DNA from: Azotobacter salinestris
Lineage (GTDB): Bacteria; Pseudomonadota; Gammaproteobacteria; Pseudomonadales; Pseudomonadaceae
Assembly: GCF_009363155.1 (NCBI RefSeq)
Contig: NZ_CP045302.1
Coordinates: 4,013,001-4,077,000 of the forward strand
Length of the DNA: 64,000 nucleotides
Direction of reading: 5' to 3'
Shown: positions 27,956 through 48,064 of the stretch, one piece after another
Numbering within the stretch: position 1 is the first letter of the stretch
How the letters are laid out: each line of letters begins with the position of its first letter
Translations under genes and position numbers: made by a program
Notes under the pieces: model-generated
The model's input: the letters and a program-made list of their open reading frames with translations, nothing else
What the model was told of the DNA's origin: nothing
Database searches by the model: none

Positions 27956-28590
27956 TGCAGTTGGGCCTGGATTTCGGCCGGGTCGAGGCGCTGGTCGCCG
28001 GCGTCGACGAAGTTGGTCGCGGCCCGCTCTGCGGGGCGGTGGTCACTGCTGCAGTGATCCTCGATCCGGCGCGGCCGATCCTGGGGTTGAACGATTCGAA
28101 GAAGCTTTCCGAAGCCCGGCGCGAGGCGCTGTTCGAGGAGATCCGCGAGAAGGCGCTGGCCTGGTGCATTGCCCGTGCCGAGGTGGAGGAGATCGATCGG
28201 CTGAACATCCTCCAGGCAACGATGCTGGCCATGCAGCGTGCCGTCGAAGGACTCGCCGTGACGCCGCGTCTGGCGCTGATCGACGGCAACCGCTGTCCGA
28301 AGCTGACGATACCCTGTGCGCCGGTAATCAAGGGTGACGCCCAGGTGCCGGCCATTGCCGCGGCCTCCATCCTCGCCAAGGTTGCCCGGGACCGGGAAAT
28401 GCTCACGCTCGACGCCCTTTATCCCGGCTATGGGCTGGCCCGGCACAAGGGCTATCCCACGGCCATGCACCTGGAGGCCCTGGTCCGTCTGGGGCCGAGT
28501 CCGATCCATCGGCGCTCCTTCGCACCGGTGCGCGAGCTGCTCGACGCCGCCTCCCGCTACTGTGCTCTATCCGACGCTCCGGCTTCCTGA
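27955..28590 (+). CDS. rnhB: Ribonuclease HII
   Basis: A 211-residue nuclease that removes single ribonucleotides and RNA primers from DNA. The catalytic Asp/Glu pair is in [14 protein letters not shown] (residues 16-29), with further acidic residues in LIDGNRCP and the [16 protein letters not shown] motif near the C-terminus. The start overlaps the lpxB stop by one base. The lpxB-rnhB-dnaE order is the common one. Confidence 0.96.
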   Translation: MQLGLDFGRVEALVAGVDEVGRGPLCGAVVTAAVILDPARPILGLNDSKKLSEARREALFEEIREKALAWCIARAEVEEIDRLNILQATMLAMQRAVEGLAVTPRLALIDGNRCPKLTIPCAPVIKGDAQVPAIAAASILAKVARDREMLTLDALYPGYGLARHKGYPTAMHLEALVRLGPSPIHRRSFAPVRELLDAASRYCALSDAPAS

Positions 28591-28627
28591 GCGAACGCGC
28601 GTCGCCAACAGTTGCCGTTGGGCCGGT

Positions 28628-28633
28628 TACAAT
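28628..28633 (+). promoter_or_regulatory. Candidate -10 box of dnaE
   Basis: TACAAT (five of six matches to the sigma-70 -10) lies 38 bases before the dnaE start in the 80-base gap after rnhB. A weak -35 (CCAACA at 28605-28610) sits 17 bases ahead. Confidence 0.3.
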
Positions 28634-28670
28634 TCCGCCTCTGCCGTTTCCCTGTGAGTCAAGGTCTGCC

Positions 28671-32198
<3,528 letters not shown>

Positions 32199-32226
32199 GA
32201 CGAATGCCGGCGGAATCATCGTGCGC

Positions 32227-32255
32227 GAGGATCGTTCCGGATTGCTCCGATCCTC
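32227..32255 (+). repeat. Inverted repeat in the dnaE-accA gap
   Basis: GAGGATCG (32227-32234) and CGATCCTC (32248-32255) form an eight-bp stem with a 13-base loop. No T-run follows. It could be an operator or mRNA structure upstream of accA; the function is unknown. Confidence 0.35.
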
Positions 32256-32340
32256 GACGCCAGGTGCCCGATCCCGTAAGGTTGGGGCGCCAAACGGAAC
32301 AGCAAACGGCCGCCTGGCCGTCGACTCAAGACGGAAACTT

Positions 32341-33291
<951 letters not shown>

Positions 33292-33422
33292 TGCGCAGCG
33301 GCCGGCGATACTCCGCTGGAGCCGGGCGGCGATGCCTGGTCCGTCAGGCCTCTGCCTGGCGACCGGCATGCCGCATGGCGGCTCCCGCTCCGTCGTGTTG
33401 AGGCCTTCCAGGTTTCCCCGGC

Positions 33423-34730
33423 ATGTCCCTGGAATCCCGTCTGCTCGCCGCCCTGGCGCCCTGGCGCGATGCGCCGGCCTGGCGCCTGGCCTTCTCCGGC
33501 GGGCTGGACTCCACCGTTCTCCTGCATCTGCTGGTACGGCTCGCCCAACATCATGCTCTGCCGCCGCTGACAGTCCTGCATGTCCATCATGGGCTGCAGC
33601 GCGTGGCCGACGGCTGGCCGGAGCATTGCCGGCAGGTCTGCGCGCGGCTGGGGGTTCCTCTGGATATCCGCCGGGTTCGGGTCGAGACGGGGGCCAGCCT
33701 GGAGCGTGCTGCCCGCGAGGCGCGCTATCGGACCTTCGCCGACGTGCTCGGCGAGGGCGAACTATTGCTGACCGCCCAGCACCGCGACGATCAGGCGGAA
33801 ACCCTGCTGTTTCGCCTGCTGCGCGGTGCCGGTGTGCGCGGTCTGGCGGCCATGCCGGACGTGCGTCGGCTCGGTCGTGGCTGGCTGGCGCGGCCGCTGC
33901 TGGAGGTCTCCCGCAGCGAACTGGAGCAGTATGCCGTCTCGCAGGGCTTGCACTGGGTCGAGGACCCGTCCAACCGGGATCTGCACTTTTCCCGCAATTT
34001 CCTGCGTCATCGGATGCTGCCGCTGCTTGCCGAGCGCTGGCCGCAGGCCGTACGGAGCATGGCCCGCAGCGCTGCGCATATGGCCGAAGCGCAGGAGTTG
34101 CTGGACGATCTGGCGCGGCTGGATCTGGCCGCCGCCGAGGGGGAGGGCGACTTCGCCTGGCTCGGCCTGCCATCGCTGGCCCGGGTGCCGCTGCTCGGGT
34201 TGTCTCCGGCGCGCCAGCGCAATGCCCTGCGCCATTGGCTGGGGTCCTTCACGGCCCTGCCGGACACTGCCCACTGGGCGGGCTGGGAGGCGCTGCGCGA
34301 TGCGGCGGCGGATGCCTCGCCAGTCTGGCGGCTGGCCAGCGGCGAGTTGCATCGCGCCTCGGGGCGGATCTGGTGGCTTGCCGAGGATTGGCTGCGTCCG
34401 CCCGTCGGGCCGCTGTCCTGGAGCCGGCCGGCCGAGCCCCTGATGCTGCCGGGCAATGGTTGCCTGCGGCTGCAGGGCAGGGCGCCGGACGGTCCTCTCG
34501 AGGTTCGCTACCGGCGGGGCGGCGAAACGCTGACAGTGCCGGGGCGCGGCCATCGAGACCTCAAGCGGCTGCTCAACGAGCGCGGGCTGCCGGCCTTCGC
34601 CCGTGGTCGCCTGCCGCTGCTCTACCGCGGAGGCGAGCTGCTCGCCGTGGCCGCGCTGCCCGGCCTCGACGGGCCGGTCGAGGGGACCTGGCGGCTGCTC
34701 TGGAGGCCGCCGGGCAATGTCGAGGTTTGA
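33423..34730 (+). CDS. tilS: tRNA(Ile)-lysidine synthetase
   Basis: A 435-residue N-type ATP pyrophosphatase that makes lysidine at C34 of tRNA-Ile(CAU), so that it reads AUA. The P-loop-like AFSGGLDSTVLLHLLV lies at residues 22-37, followed by HVHHGLQ and TAQHRDDQAETLLFRLLRGA. The C-terminal TilS domain holds LNERGLPAFARGRLPLLY. Its accA-tilS-pyrG position is conserved in Pseudomonas. Confidence 0.96.
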   Translation: MSLESRLLAALAPWRDAPAWRLAFSGGLDSTVLLHLLVRLAQHHALPPLTVLHVHHGLQRVADGWPEHCRQVCARLGVPLDIRRVRVETGASLERAAREARYRTFADVLGEGELLLTAQHRDDQAETLLFRLLRGAGVRGLAAMPDVRRLGRGWLARPLLEVSRSELEQYAVSQGLHWVEDPSNRDLHFSRNFLRHRMLPLLAERWPQAVRSMARSAAHMAEAQELLDDLARLDLAAAEGEGDFAWLGLPSLARVPLLGLSPARQRNALRHWLGSFTALPDTAHWAGWEALRDAAADASPVWRLASGELHRASGRIWWLAEDWLRPPVGPLSWSRPAEPLMLPGNGCLRLQGRAPDGPLEVRYRRGGETLTVPGRGHRDLKRLLNERGLPAFARGRLPLLYRGGELLAVAALPGLDGPVEGTWRLLWRPPGNVEV

Positions 34731-37371
<2,641 letters not shown>

Positions 37372-37405
37372 ACCCTGTCGCTTGCAGCTATCTATGGAGT
37401 GTTGA

Positions 37406-38701
<1,296 letters not shown>

Positions 38702-38718
38702 TCTCGCGGTAGGCTTTG

Positions 38719-38746
38719 AAAAGGGGCGGCGCAAGCTGCCCCTTTT
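38719..38746 (+). terminator. Intrinsic terminator after eno
   Basis: AAAAGGGGCgGC pairs with GCtGCCCCTTTT around GCAA. The stem is long and ends in TTTT. It separates the pyrG-kdsA-eno unit from ftsB-ispD. Confidence 0.85.
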
Positions 38747-38824
38747 CGTATGTCAGGCGAGCCAATCCAATGAGCGGAGGCCTGGAGAGGCCTCTGTGCC
38801 CCGGTACCCAAGCGAAGTGTCGAC

Positions 38825-39108
38825 ATGTCATTCCTGCGTAGTCACTACTGGCTTTTCGTCGTGCTGGCCCTGCTGCTGGGGGGGCTGCAGTATCGCCTGT
38901 GGGTGGGCGATGGCAGCCTGGCGCAGGTGGCGGACCTGAAGCGGCAGATCGCCGAGCAACAGAGCGAGAACAAGCTCCTGCACGAGCGCAACCGGATTCT
39001 CGAGGCCGAGGTGCGCGAGCTGAAGAAGGGGATGGAGACCGTCGAGGAACGCGCCCGCCATGAGCTCGGCATGGTCAAGGACGGCGAAACCCTCTATCAG
39101 TTGACCAA

Positions 39109-39112
<4 letters not shown>
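38825..39112 (+). CDS. ftsB: Cell division protein FtsB
   Basis: A 95-residue bitopic inner-membrane protein. A short cytoplasmic N-terminus is followed by one membrane span (WLFVVLALLLGGLQYRLWV) and a periplasmic leucine-zipper-like coiled coil (residues about 35-75). It forms the FtsQLB complex that signals septal peptidoglycan synthesis. It overlaps ispD by four bases (ATGA), the conserved order. Confidence 0.95.
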
Positions 39113-41047
<1,935 letters not shown>

Positions 41048-41074
41048 AGGGGACGGCTGCAGGCCTCGTGACCT

Positions 41075-41096
41075 CGTCCACGCTCCGGCGTGGACG
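41075..41096 (+). repeat. Perfect stem-loop between frmA and fghA
   Basis: CGTCCACGC and GCGTGGACG form a nine-bp perfect stem with the tetraloop TCCG, in the 80-base gap of the operon. No T-run follows. It may stabilise or process the mRNA so that the two genes differ in level. Confidence 0.5.
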
Positions 41097-41127
41097 CTCC
41101 ATTCCGGGATACTGCTCAGGAGCATCC

Positions 41128-41973
41128 ATGACTCTCGAATTGCTCTCCAGCCAGAAAAGCTTCGGCGGCCGGCACAACCGCTACCGTCACCGCTCCGACA
41201 CCCTGCAGTGCGACATGGTGTTCGCCGTCTACCTGCCGCCGCAGGCAGGGCAGGGCGGCCTGCTGCCGGTGCTCTACTGGCTGTCGGGACTGACCTGCAC
41301 CGACGAGAATTTCATGCAGAAGGCCGGTGCGCATCGGCTCGCCGCCGAGCTCGGCCTGGTGCTGGTCGCACCGGACACCAGCCCGCGCGGTGCCGATGTG
41401 CCGGGCGATCCGGACGGCGCCTGGGACTTCGGCCATGGCGCCGGCTTCTACCTGAATGCCAGCCAGGAGCCCTGGGCGCAGCATTACCGCATGCACGACT
41501 ACGTGGTGCATGAGCTGCCGGCCCTGGTCGAAGCCGGCTTTCCGGTGAGCGATCGGCGGGGCATCAGCGGACACTCCATGGGCGGCCATGGCGCGCTGGT
41601 CTGCGCCCTGCGCAATCCGGGGCGCTACCGCTCGCTGTCGGCCTTCGCGCCGATCGCCAACCCGATCAACTGCCCTTGGGGCGAGAAGGCCTTCAGCCGC
41701 TATCTGGGCGCAGACCGCAAAACTTGGAAGAGCTGGGATGCCTGCGCACTGCTCGCCGAGGCTCGGGAGCGTCTGCCGATCCTGGTCGACCAGGGCGATG
41801 CCGACGGCTTTCTCGCCGACCAGCTCAGGCCCGAGGCCCTGCAGGCTGCGGCGGCCACCGCTGGCTATCCCCTGACCGTGCGTCTGCAACCCGGCTACGA
41901 CCACAGCTACTACTTCATCGCCAGCTTCATCGATGACCATCTGCGTCATCATGCCACTGAGCTGAATCTGTAG
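41128..41973 (+). CDS. fghA: S-formylglutathione hydrolase
   Basis: A 281-residue alpha/beta-hydrolase (esterase D family) that splits S-formylglutathione to formate and glutathione. The nucleophile elbow [10 protein letters not shown] has Ser near residue 150. The catalytic Asp lies in [14 protein letters not shown] and the His in [19 protein letters not shown] 41128 has CAGGAG seven bases upstream. Confidence 0.96.
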   Translation: MTLELLSSQKSFGGRHNRYRHRSDTLQCDMVFAVYLPPQAGQGGLLPVLYWLSGLTCTDENFMQKAGAHRLAAELGLVLVAPDTSPRGADVPGDPDGAWDFGHGAGFYLNASQEPWAQHYRMHDYVVHELPALVEAGFPVSDRRGISGHSMGGHGALVCALRNPGRYRSLSAFAPIANPINCPWGEKAFSRYLGADRKTWKSWDACALLAEARERLPILVDQGDADGFLADQLRPEALQAAAATAGYPLTVRLQPGYDHSYYFIASFIDDHLRHHATELNL

Positions 41974-42006
41974 GCACAGGCAGGCTTTTGCCGGGCGCAA
42001 GTCCTG

Positions 42007-42012
42007 TAGAAT
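42007..42012 (+). promoter_or_regulatory. Candidate -10 box of ispF
   Basis: TAGAAT followed by CGCGGCCC, 31 bases before the ispF start, matches the -10 pattern common upstream of pseudomonad housekeeping genes. A weak -35 (CTTTTG at 41985-41990) has a 16-base spacer. Confidence 0.35.
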
Positions 42013-42042
42013 CGCGGCCCGACTTCTCAGGGCGTTCTTATC

Positions 42043-42516
42043 ATGCGTATCGGCCACGGCTATGACGTGCACCGCTTCGCCGAGGGAGATTTCGTCACCC
42101 TCGGCGGGGTACGAATTCTCCACCGTTTCGGGCTGCTCGCCCATTCCGACGGCGATGTGCTGCTGCATGCGCTCTGTGACGCGCTGCTCGGCGCCGCAGC
42201 GCTGGGCGATATCGGCCGGCACTTTCCGGACAACGACCCGCAGTTCAAGGGAGCCGACAGCCGCGTGCTGCTGCGCCACGTCGTGGCGCTGGTACGGGAA
42301 AAGGACTGGCGGGTCGGCAACGTCGACGCCACCATCGTCGCCCAGGCGCCGAAGATGGCTCCGCATATCGAACAGATGCGCCTGCTGATCGCCGAGGACC
42401 TGCAGGTGAGTGTGGAGCAGGTCAACGTCAAGGCCACCACCACCGAGAAACTCGGTTTCACCGGCCGCGAGGAGGGTATCGCCGTGCATGCGGTGGCCCT
42501 GCTGCTGCCGCTATGA
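42043..42516 (+). CDS. ispF: 2-C-methyl-D-erythritol 2,4-cyclodiphosphate synthase
   Basis: A 157-residue trimeric zinc enzyme, fifth step of the MEP pathway. The metal motif [13 protein letters not shown] (Asp and His at residues 8 and 10) and the conserved [19 protein letters not shown] are intact. The stop overlaps truD by four bases. It heads the ispF-truD-surE-pcm run. Confidence 0.97.
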   Translation: MRIGHGYDVHRFAEGDFVTLGGVRILHRFGLLAHSDGDVLLHALCDALLGAAALGDIGRHFPDNDPQFKGADSRVLLRHVVALVREKDWRVGNVDATIVAQAPKMAPHIEQMRLLIAEDLQVSVEQVNVKATTTEKLGFTGREEGIAVHAVALLLPL

Positions 42517-43571
42517 GCGAACTCGAACTGCTCGGTCCCAGGGCGTATGGCGAAGCCTGCGGCCAGGCGCTGCTCAAGGCCTGTGCAGAGGACTTCCAGG
42601 TCGACGAGGTGCTGGATATCCCGCTGAGCGGGCAGGGCGAGCATCTCTGGCTATGGGTGGAGAAGCGCGGGTTGAACACCGAGGAGGCAGCAAGGCGTCT
42701 GGCCCGTGCCGCCGGAGTGCCGCTGAAGGCAGTCAGCTATGCCGGCCTGAAGGATCGTCAGGCACTGACCCGCCAGTGGTTCAGCCTGCACCTGCCGGGC
42801 AAGGCCGATCCCGATCTCGCTGCTGCGGAAGGCGACGACCTGCGCATCCTCGAGCGCATCCGCCACTTGCGGAAGCTGCAGCGCGGCGCCCATGCGGCCA
42901 ACGGCTTCACCCTGCGGCTAACCAGTCTCGCCGCCGATCGCCCGGCGCTGGATGCGCGTTTGGAGCGGCTTGGCCGCGAGGGGGTGCCCAACTACTTCGG
43001 CCTGCAGCGCTTCGGCCACGATGGTGGCAATCTCGCCGCGGCCCGGGCCTTCGCCGCGCAGCGGGAGCTGCCGGGCCAGCGCAACCTGCGCTCGCGGCTG
43101 CTCTCGGCGGCACGCAGCTACCTGTTCAACCAGGTGCTGGCCGAGCGGGTCGCAGCAGGCAACTGGAACCGGGCGCAGCCGGGGGACCTGCTGGCCTTCA
43201 CCGACAGCCGCAGCTTCTTTCTGGCGGGAGAGGCCGAATGCGCGGACCCGCGCCTGGCGCTGCTCGACCTGCATCCCACCGGACCGCTCTGGGGCGCGGG
43301 CGACTCTCCGGCCGGCGCGGCTGCCAAGGCGCTGGAGGAAGCCGTCGGCCGGCGCGAGGCGCCGTTGTGCGACTGGCTGGGAGATGCAGGCCTGGTGCAC
43401 GAACGGCGCATCCTGCGCCTCCCCATCGACCGGCTGGCGTGGCATTATCCCACTACCGACATCTTGCAACTGGAATTCGCCCTGCCGGCCGGCTGCTTCG
43501 CCACTGTTGTGGTTCGCGAGCTCGTCGATCTGTTGCCGGCGGGCCCAATGGACACTTCATGCGTATTCTGA
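42513..43571 (+). CDS. truD: tRNA pseudouridine(13) synthase
   Basis: A 352-residue pseudouridine synthase that modifies U13 of tRNA-Glu. The catalytic Asp is in [18 protein letters not shown] (about residue 80), and the TRUD insertion domain lies between about 150 and 305. The segments [20 protein letters not shown]-like (here [18 protein letters not shown]) are family marks. It overlaps surE by 13 bases. Confidence 0.95.
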   Translation: MSELELLGPRAYGEACGQALLKACAEDFQVDEVLDIPLSGQGEHLWLWVEKRGLNTEEAARRLARAAGVPLKAVSYAGLKDRQALTRQWFSLHLPGKADPDLAAAEGDDLRILERIRHLRKLQRGAHAANGFTLRLTSLAADRPALDARLERLGREGVPNYFGLQRFGHDGGNLAAARAFAAQRELPGQRNLRSRLLSAARSYLFNQVLAERVAAGNWNRAQPGDLLAFTDSRSFFLAGEAECADPRLALLDLHPTGPLWGAGDSPAGAAAKALEEAVGRREAPLCDWLGDAGLVHERRILRLPIDRLAWHYPTTDILQLEFALPAGCFATVVVRELVDLLPAGPMDTSCVF

Positions 43572-44308
43572 TCGCCAACGACGACGGGGTTTATGCTCCC
43601 GGCATAGCCGCGCTTCACGACGCCCTGGCCGACATGGCCGAGTGTGTGGTCGTCGCCCCCATCAAGGACATGAGTGGCGTCAGCAGTTCGCTGACCCTGG
43701 ACCGGCCGCTGCACCCGCAGCCGCTGCCGAGTGGCTTCATTGCCCTCGACGGAACCCCCACCGACTGCGTCCACCTGGGACTCAACGGCCTGCTGGACCC
43801 GGTCCCGGATATGGTGGTGTCCGGCATCAACCTGGGCGCCAATCTGGGGGACGACGTGCTCTATTCGGGGACCGTGGCTGCGGCCATCGAGGGACGCTTC
43901 TGCAACCGGCCGGCCTTCGCCTTCTCGCTGCTATCGCGTGAGCCGGACAACCTGCCCACGGCCGGGCACATCGCCCGCATCCTGGTCGAGCATCATGAGC
44001 AGCTCAAGCTGCCGCCCCGTACCGTGCTCAGCGTGAACGTTCCCAACCTGCCCTTGGACCATATCCGCGGCATCCGCCTGTGCCGCCTCGGTCACCGGGC
44101 CCGGGCCAAGGCACCGGTCAAGGTGGTCAATCCACGCGGCAGGGAAGGCTACTGGATCTCGGTGGCCGGCGATGTCGAAGATGGTGGGCCGGGAACTGAT
44201 TTCCATGCCGTGATGCAGGGCTATGTATCCATCACTCCGCTACAGCTCGACCGCACCTTCCACGAGGCCTTCGCCGGCCTCGACAGCTGGCTGGAGGACT
44301 TGCTCTGA
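43559..44308 (+). CDS. surE: 5'/3'-nucleotidase SurE
   Basis: A 249-residue metal-dependent nucleotidase tied to stationary-phase survival. The active-site start [15 protein letters not shown] (Asp-Asp near 8-9) and [20 protein letters not shown] are characteristic. ATG 43559 lies inside truD. pcm begins on its last base; surE-pcm-nlpD-rpoS is a classical stationary-phase cluster. Confidence 0.97.
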   Translation: MRILIANDDGVYAPGIAALHDALADMAECVVVAPIKDMSGVSSSLTLDRPLHPQPLPSGFIALDGTPTDCVHLGLNGLLDPVPDMVVSGINLGANLGDDVLYSGTVAAAIEGRFCNRPAFAFSLLSREPDNLPTAGHIARILVEHHEQLKLPPRTVLSVNVPNLPLDHIRGIRLCRLGHRARAKAPVKVVNPRGREGYWISVAGDVEDGGPGTDFHAVMQGYVSITPLQLDRTFHEAFAGLDSWLEDLL

Positions 44309-44988
44309 TGCGCCGCCGGCCTGAAGACCTGCTGCACAGCGGCATCGGCATGACTTCGCAGCGTACCCGCGAACGGCTGATCCAGCGTCTCTGCGAGGAG
44401 GGGCTGTCCAGTGCCGCGGTGCTCGAAGTGATCCGCCGCACACCACGCCATCTGTTCGTCGACGAGGCCCTGGCGCATCGGGCCTACGAGGACACCGCTC
44501 TGCCGATCGGCCACAACCAGACGATTTCCCAGCCTTACATGGTCGGTCGCATGACCGAGCTGCTGCTTGCCGGCGGCTCGCTCGACAAGGTGCTGGAGAT
44601 CGGCACCGGTTCCGGTTACCAGACCGCGGTACTGGCGCAACTGGTGGAGCGGGTGTTCTCCGTCGAGCGGATCCAGACGCTGCAGGAGCGTGCCAAGGCG
44701 CGGCTGCTCGAACTCGGGCTGCGCAATGTGGTCTTTCGCTGGGGCGATGGCTGGGAGGGCTGGCCGGCGCTGGCAACCTACAATGGCATCATGGTCACTG
44801 CCGCCGCTTCGGATGTCCCTCCGGCATTGCTGGAGCAGCTGGCTCCCGGCGGGCGTCTGGTGATTCCGGTCGGCATCGGCGACGAACAGCAGCTGTTGCT
44901 GATCGTGCGCGAGTCCGATGGCAGCTTTCGCCGCCATGTACTGGAGACCGTGCGGTTCGTGCCCTTGCTCCAAGGCTCCTTGTTCTGA
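44308..44988 (+). CDS. pcm: Protein-L-isoaspartate O-methyltransferase
   Basis: A 226-residue SAM-dependent repair enzyme that methylates isoaspartyl residues in aged proteins. The SAM motif [15 protein letters not shown] lies near residue 95, preceded by [20 protein letters not shown] 44308 overlaps the surE stop and has GGAGG nine bases upstream. The P. aeruginosa protein corresponds to the internal ATG at 44350 ([14 protein letters not shown], 212 residues), so that start remains possible. Confidence 0.94.
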   Translation: MRRRPEDLLHSGIGMTSQRTRERLIQRLCEEGLSSAAVLEVIRRTPRHLFVDEALAHRAYEDTALPIGHNQTISQPYMVGRMTELLLAGGSLDKVLEIGTGSGYQTAVLAQLVERVFSVERIQTLQERAKARLLELGLRNVVFRWGDGWEGWPALATYNGIMVTAAASDVPPALLEQLAPGGRLVIPVGIGDEQQLLLIVRESDGSFRRHVLETVRFVPLLQGSLF

Positions 44989-44996
44989 CCGTTCGG

Positions 44997-45944
44997 ATGG
45001 ACTCCGTGAAAGCTTCTCTGCTGCTTTTCCTGAAAGGCGCCGCCATGGGGGCGGCCGACGTCGTACCCGGCGTCTCCGGTGGTACCGTCGCCTTCATCAC
45101 CGGTATCTATGATGAATTGCTGCACTCCATCGGTCGTCTGCCCGACGCGCTGCCGCTGCTGTTGCGCGGGCGTGTCGCGGAGGCCTGGCAGCGTGCCAAT
45201 GCGACCTTCCTGCTGATCCTGCTGAGCGGCATCCTGGGCAGTGTGTTCAGCCTGGCGCGCTTGATCACCTGGCTGCTGGAGCATCAGCCGATCCCGCTCT
45301 GGTCGTTCTTCTTCGGCCTGATCCTGGTGTCGAGCTGGCTGGTCGGGCGCGAGATCAGCCGCTGGAGCTGGCCGAGCTGGCTGAGCCTCGTGGTGGGCGC
45401 ATCGCTCGCCTGGTGGATCACCGTGTCGGCGCCGATGCAATGGGGACACGACCCGCTGAGCCTGTTCTTTGCCGGCGCCATCGCCATCTGCGCGATGATC
45501 CTGCCGGGGATTTCCGGCAGCTTCCTGCTGGTGCTGATGGGGCTGTATGGCTTCGTGCTCGATGCGGTCAAGGGGTTCGATCTGTCCGTGCTGCTGGTGT
45601 TCGCCGCCGGCTGTGCCTGCGGCCTGCTCAGCTTCGCCCGTCTGCTGAGCTGGATGCTGGACAACATACGCAACCTGACCCTGACCTTTCTCACCGGCCT
45701 GATGATCGGTTCGCTGAACAAGGTCTGGCCCTGGAAGCAGACGCTGGCTTGGCAGACCGGCAGTCATGGGAAGCCTGTGGCGATACTGCAGGAAAACCTG
45801 CTGCCGACCGACTTCGCTGCCGTCAGCGGGCAGGATCCGCAGCTGTTGCTCGCCATTGTCCTGGCCCTGTCCGGTATCGGACTGGTGCTGTTCCTCGAGT
45901 CGCTGGCAGGGCGCCGCCAGCCGGCAGGCAATGCGGCCGAGTAG
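44997..45944 (+). CDS. DUF368 membrane protein, probable undecaprenyl-phosphate translocase (PopT type)
   Basis: A 315-residue inner-membrane protein with about eight hydrophobic spans. The N-terminus FLKGAAMGAADVVPGVSGGT is the DUF368 signature, repeated in inverted-topology form by MILPGISGSFLLVLMGLYG near residue 165. DUF368 members were recently shown in other bacteria to flip C55-phosphate back across the inner membrane; the substrate here is by family only. It begins nine bases after pcm and precedes nlpD, so it is probably expressed with stationary-phase and cell-wall genes. Confidence 0.85.
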   Translation: MDSVKASLLLFLKGAAMGAADVVPGVSGGTVAFITGIYDELLHSIGRLPDALPLLLRGRVAEAWQRANATFLLILLSGILGSVFSLARLITWLLEHQPIPLWSFFFGLILVSSWLVGREISRWSWPSWLSLVVGASLAWWITVSAPMQWGHDPLSLFFAGAIAICAMILPGISGSFLLVLMGLYGFVLDAVKGFDLSVLLVFAAGCACGLLSFARLLSWMLDNIRNLTLTFLTGLMIGSLNKVWPWKQTLAWQTGSHGKPVAILQENLLPTDFAAVSGQDPQLLLAIVLALSGIGLVLFLESLAGRRQPAGNAAE

Positions 45945-45994
45945 CCAGGGCTCGTCTGAATTCCAGAGTCACGTCATCGAAAGGGGATGCACGG

Positions 45995-46861
45995 GTGCGT
46001 TTCAGAGTTCTTCAATTTCGGATTGGCGGTCGTATTTCCCGGCTTGCGCTGGGAGGGGTCGCCTTCACCCTGCTGTTGGCCGGTTGTGCCAACTCCTCCC
46101 GGGATAACGTGCAGGTGGTGGAGCGCCAGGAGGTTCCGCGCGTCACCAGCGGTCACCATGTGGTCAGTCGTGGCGAGTCGATCTCATCCATCGCCATGCG
46201 CTATGGCTGGGACTGGCGGGAGCTGGCCGCCCGCAATGGCATCGCCGCACCCTATATGATCCATCCGGGCCAGAAAATTCAGCTGGGGCCGGTGCAGCAG
46301 ACCGGCGCCTCGCCGGTCGTTCGGCAGCCGGCTCCGGCTCCGGTTCCGGCAGCGGCCAGGGCTCCAGTCGCCTCCCCGACGAGCCCGCCTGCCATGGCGG
46401 CGCCTCAGGTCAGGCCGGCTCCCGAGAAAGTCCAGCCGAAACCTGCGCCAACGGCGCCTGTCGCGCAGCCGGCGGCGCCTGCCCGATCGCCCTCGGGCTG
46501 GGCCTGGCCGGCCGAGGGGCCTTTGGTGGGACGCTTTTCCTCAAACGGCAGTTTGAATAAAGGCATTGATATCGGCGGTCAATTGGGCCAGCCTGTTCTG
46601 GCTGCGTCTGATGGATCGGTTGTGTACGCCGGAGGTGGTTTGCGGGGCTACGGCGAGCTGATCATCATCAAGCATAGCGACATTTACGTCAGTGCCTACG
46701 GCCATAACCGCAGGCTGCTGGTTCGGGAAGGACAACAGGTCAAGGCGGGGCAGGTTATTGCCGAGATGGGATCGACGGGCACTGATCGGGTGAAGCTCCA
46801 TTTCGAGATTCGCCGCCAGGGAAAACCAGTGAATCCTCTGCAATATCTACCTTCGCGCTGA
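45995..46861 (+). CDS. nlpD: Lipoprotein NlpD, amidase activator
   Basis: A 288-residue outer-membrane lipoprotein. Start GTG 45995 follows GGGGAT. The lipobox LLLAGC places the lipidated Cys at about residue 31. A LysM domain (about 55-98; HHVVSRGESISSIAMRYGWD) is followed by a Pro/Ala-rich linker and a LytM (M23) domain. Zinc-site residues are lost (NKGIDIG for HKGID, KLHFEI for the HxH motif), so it should activate an amidase (AmiC type) rather than cut peptidoglycan. In Pseudomonas the main rpoS promoter lies within nlpD; I could not pinpoint it here. Confidence 0.94.
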   Translation: MRFRVLQFRIGGRISRLALGGVAFTLLLAGCANSSRDNVQVVERQEVPRVTSGHHVVSRGESISSIAMRYGWDWRELAARNGIAAPYMIHPGQKIQLGPVQQTGASPVVRQPAPAPVPAAARAPVASPTSPPAMAAPQVRPAPEKVQPKPAPTAPVAQPAAPARSPSGWAWPAEGPLVGRFSSNGSLNKGIDIGGQLGQPVLAASDGSVVYAGGGLRGYGELIIIKHSDIYVSAYGHNRRLLVREGQQVKAGQVIAEMGSTGTDRVKLHFEIRRQGKPVNPLQYLPSR

Positions 46862-46960
46862 ACCGTCGCAGCCCGTTCCAGTCAGAAATAAGGGCTCAGG
46901 TATCCGCCATGGGATGGTGGCGCCGGAGCTTGTTGTTGAACATAGCAGGGGACAGCAACG

Positions 46961-47965
46961 ATGGCTCTCAATATAAAAGCAAAAGAAGCGCCGGAGTTTG
47001 ATGTGGACGATGATGTGCTCCTGATGGATGCCGATATCGTGCTGGAGGATGTCCTGGACGAAGAGCCGGACCTTCCTGTCGCGAAATCCAAGCAGGCGAA
47101 CCTGAAGCAGCACAAATACATCGACTACAGTAGGGCGCTGGATGCGACCCAGCTCTACCTCAATGAAATCGGCTTCTCGCCGCTGCTGACGCCGGCGGAA
47201 GAGGTGCATTTCGCACGGCTGGCGCAGCGGGGCGACCCGGCTGGCCGCAAGCGGATGATCGAAAGCAACCTGCGACTGGTGGTCAAGATCGCCCGCCGCT
47301 ATGTCAACCGCGGTCTGTCGCTGCTCGATCTGATCGAGGAGGGCAATCTGGGCCTGATCAGGGCGGTGGAAAAGTTCGACCCGGAACGCGGCTTCCGTTT
47401 CTCGACCTACGCTACCTGGTGGATTCGCCAGACCATCGAACGGGCCATCATGAACCAGACCCGGACCATCCGTCTGCCGATCCATGTGGTCAAGGAGCTC
47501 AACGTCTATCTGAGGGCGGCGCGCGAGCTGACCCAGAAGCTCGATCACGAGCCTTCGGCCGAGGAGATCGCCAACCTGCTGGAGAAGCCGGTCGCCGAGG
47601 TCAAGCGCATGCTCGGACTCAACGAGCGAGTCACCTCCGTCGATGTCTCGCTGGGCCCGGACTCGGACAAGACCCTGCTCGACGTGCTGACCGATGATCG
47701 TCCCTCCGATCCTTGCGATCTGCTGCAGGACGATGATTTGTCGCAGAGCATAGACCAGTGGTTGTTCGATCTGACCGAGAAGCAGCGGGAAGTGGTGGTG
47801 CGCCGCTTCGGTCTGCGCGGTCACGAGAGCTGTACGCTGGAGGAGGTGGGCCAGGAGATCGGTCTGACCCGCGAGCGGGTACGTCAAATCCAGGTCGAAG
47901 CGCTCAAGCGCCTGCGGGAGATTCTCGAGAAGAATGGCCTTTCCAGCGATGCGCTGTTCCAGTGA
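46961..47965 (+). CDS. rpoS: RNA polymerase sigma factor RpoS (sigma-38)
   Basis: A 334-residue stationary-phase sigma factor. Region 1.2 starts [20 protein letters not shown], region 2 has [20 protein letters not shown] and [11 protein letters not shown] (-10 contacts), and region 4 has [20 protein letters not shown] (-35 contacts). The first 50 residues are acidic and variable. In Azotobacter RpoS controls encystment lipids and stress survival, from family knowledge. ATG 46961 follows GGGGACAGC. It is followed by a highly structured 3' region. Confidence 0.98.
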   Translation: MALNIKAKEAPEFDVDDDVLLMDADIVLEDVLDEEPDLPVAKSKQANLKQHKYIDYSRALDATQLYLNEIGFSPLLTPAEEVHFARLAQRGDPAGRKRMIESNLRLVVKIARRYVNRGLSLLDLIEEGNLGLIRAVEKFDPERGFRFSTYATWWIRQTIERAIMNQTRTIRLPIHVVKELNVYLRAARELTQKLDHEPSAEEIANLLEKPVAEVKRMLGLNERVTSVDVSLGPDSDKTLLDVLTDDRPSDPCDLLQDDDLSQSIDQWLFDLTEKQREVVVRRFGLRGHESCTLEEVGQEIGLTRERVRQIQVEALKRLREILEKNGLSSDALFQ

Positions 47966-48000
47966 GGGCTTCGCTGGAGAAAAATCAGATAGCAAAGCAA

Positions 48001-48054
48001 TCGCACATATGACTAGCCGGAAAGGCCCCGGCTAGCCGGCTAGTTGGTGTGCGA
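48001..48054 (+). repeat. Two-tier stem-loop in the rpoS 3' region
   Basis: Outer arms TCGCACA (48001-48007) and TGTGCGA (48048-48054) enclose inner arms ACTAGCCGG (48012-48020) and CCGGCTAGT (48036-48044). A second copy of CCGGCTAG (48028-48035) competes for the same 5' arm, so two alternative folds exist. A small palindrome TGCGAGTCTCGCA (48050-48062) overlaps the outer arm. It starts 35 bases after rpoS. Confidence 0.65.
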
Positions 48055-48064
48055 GTCTCGCAGG

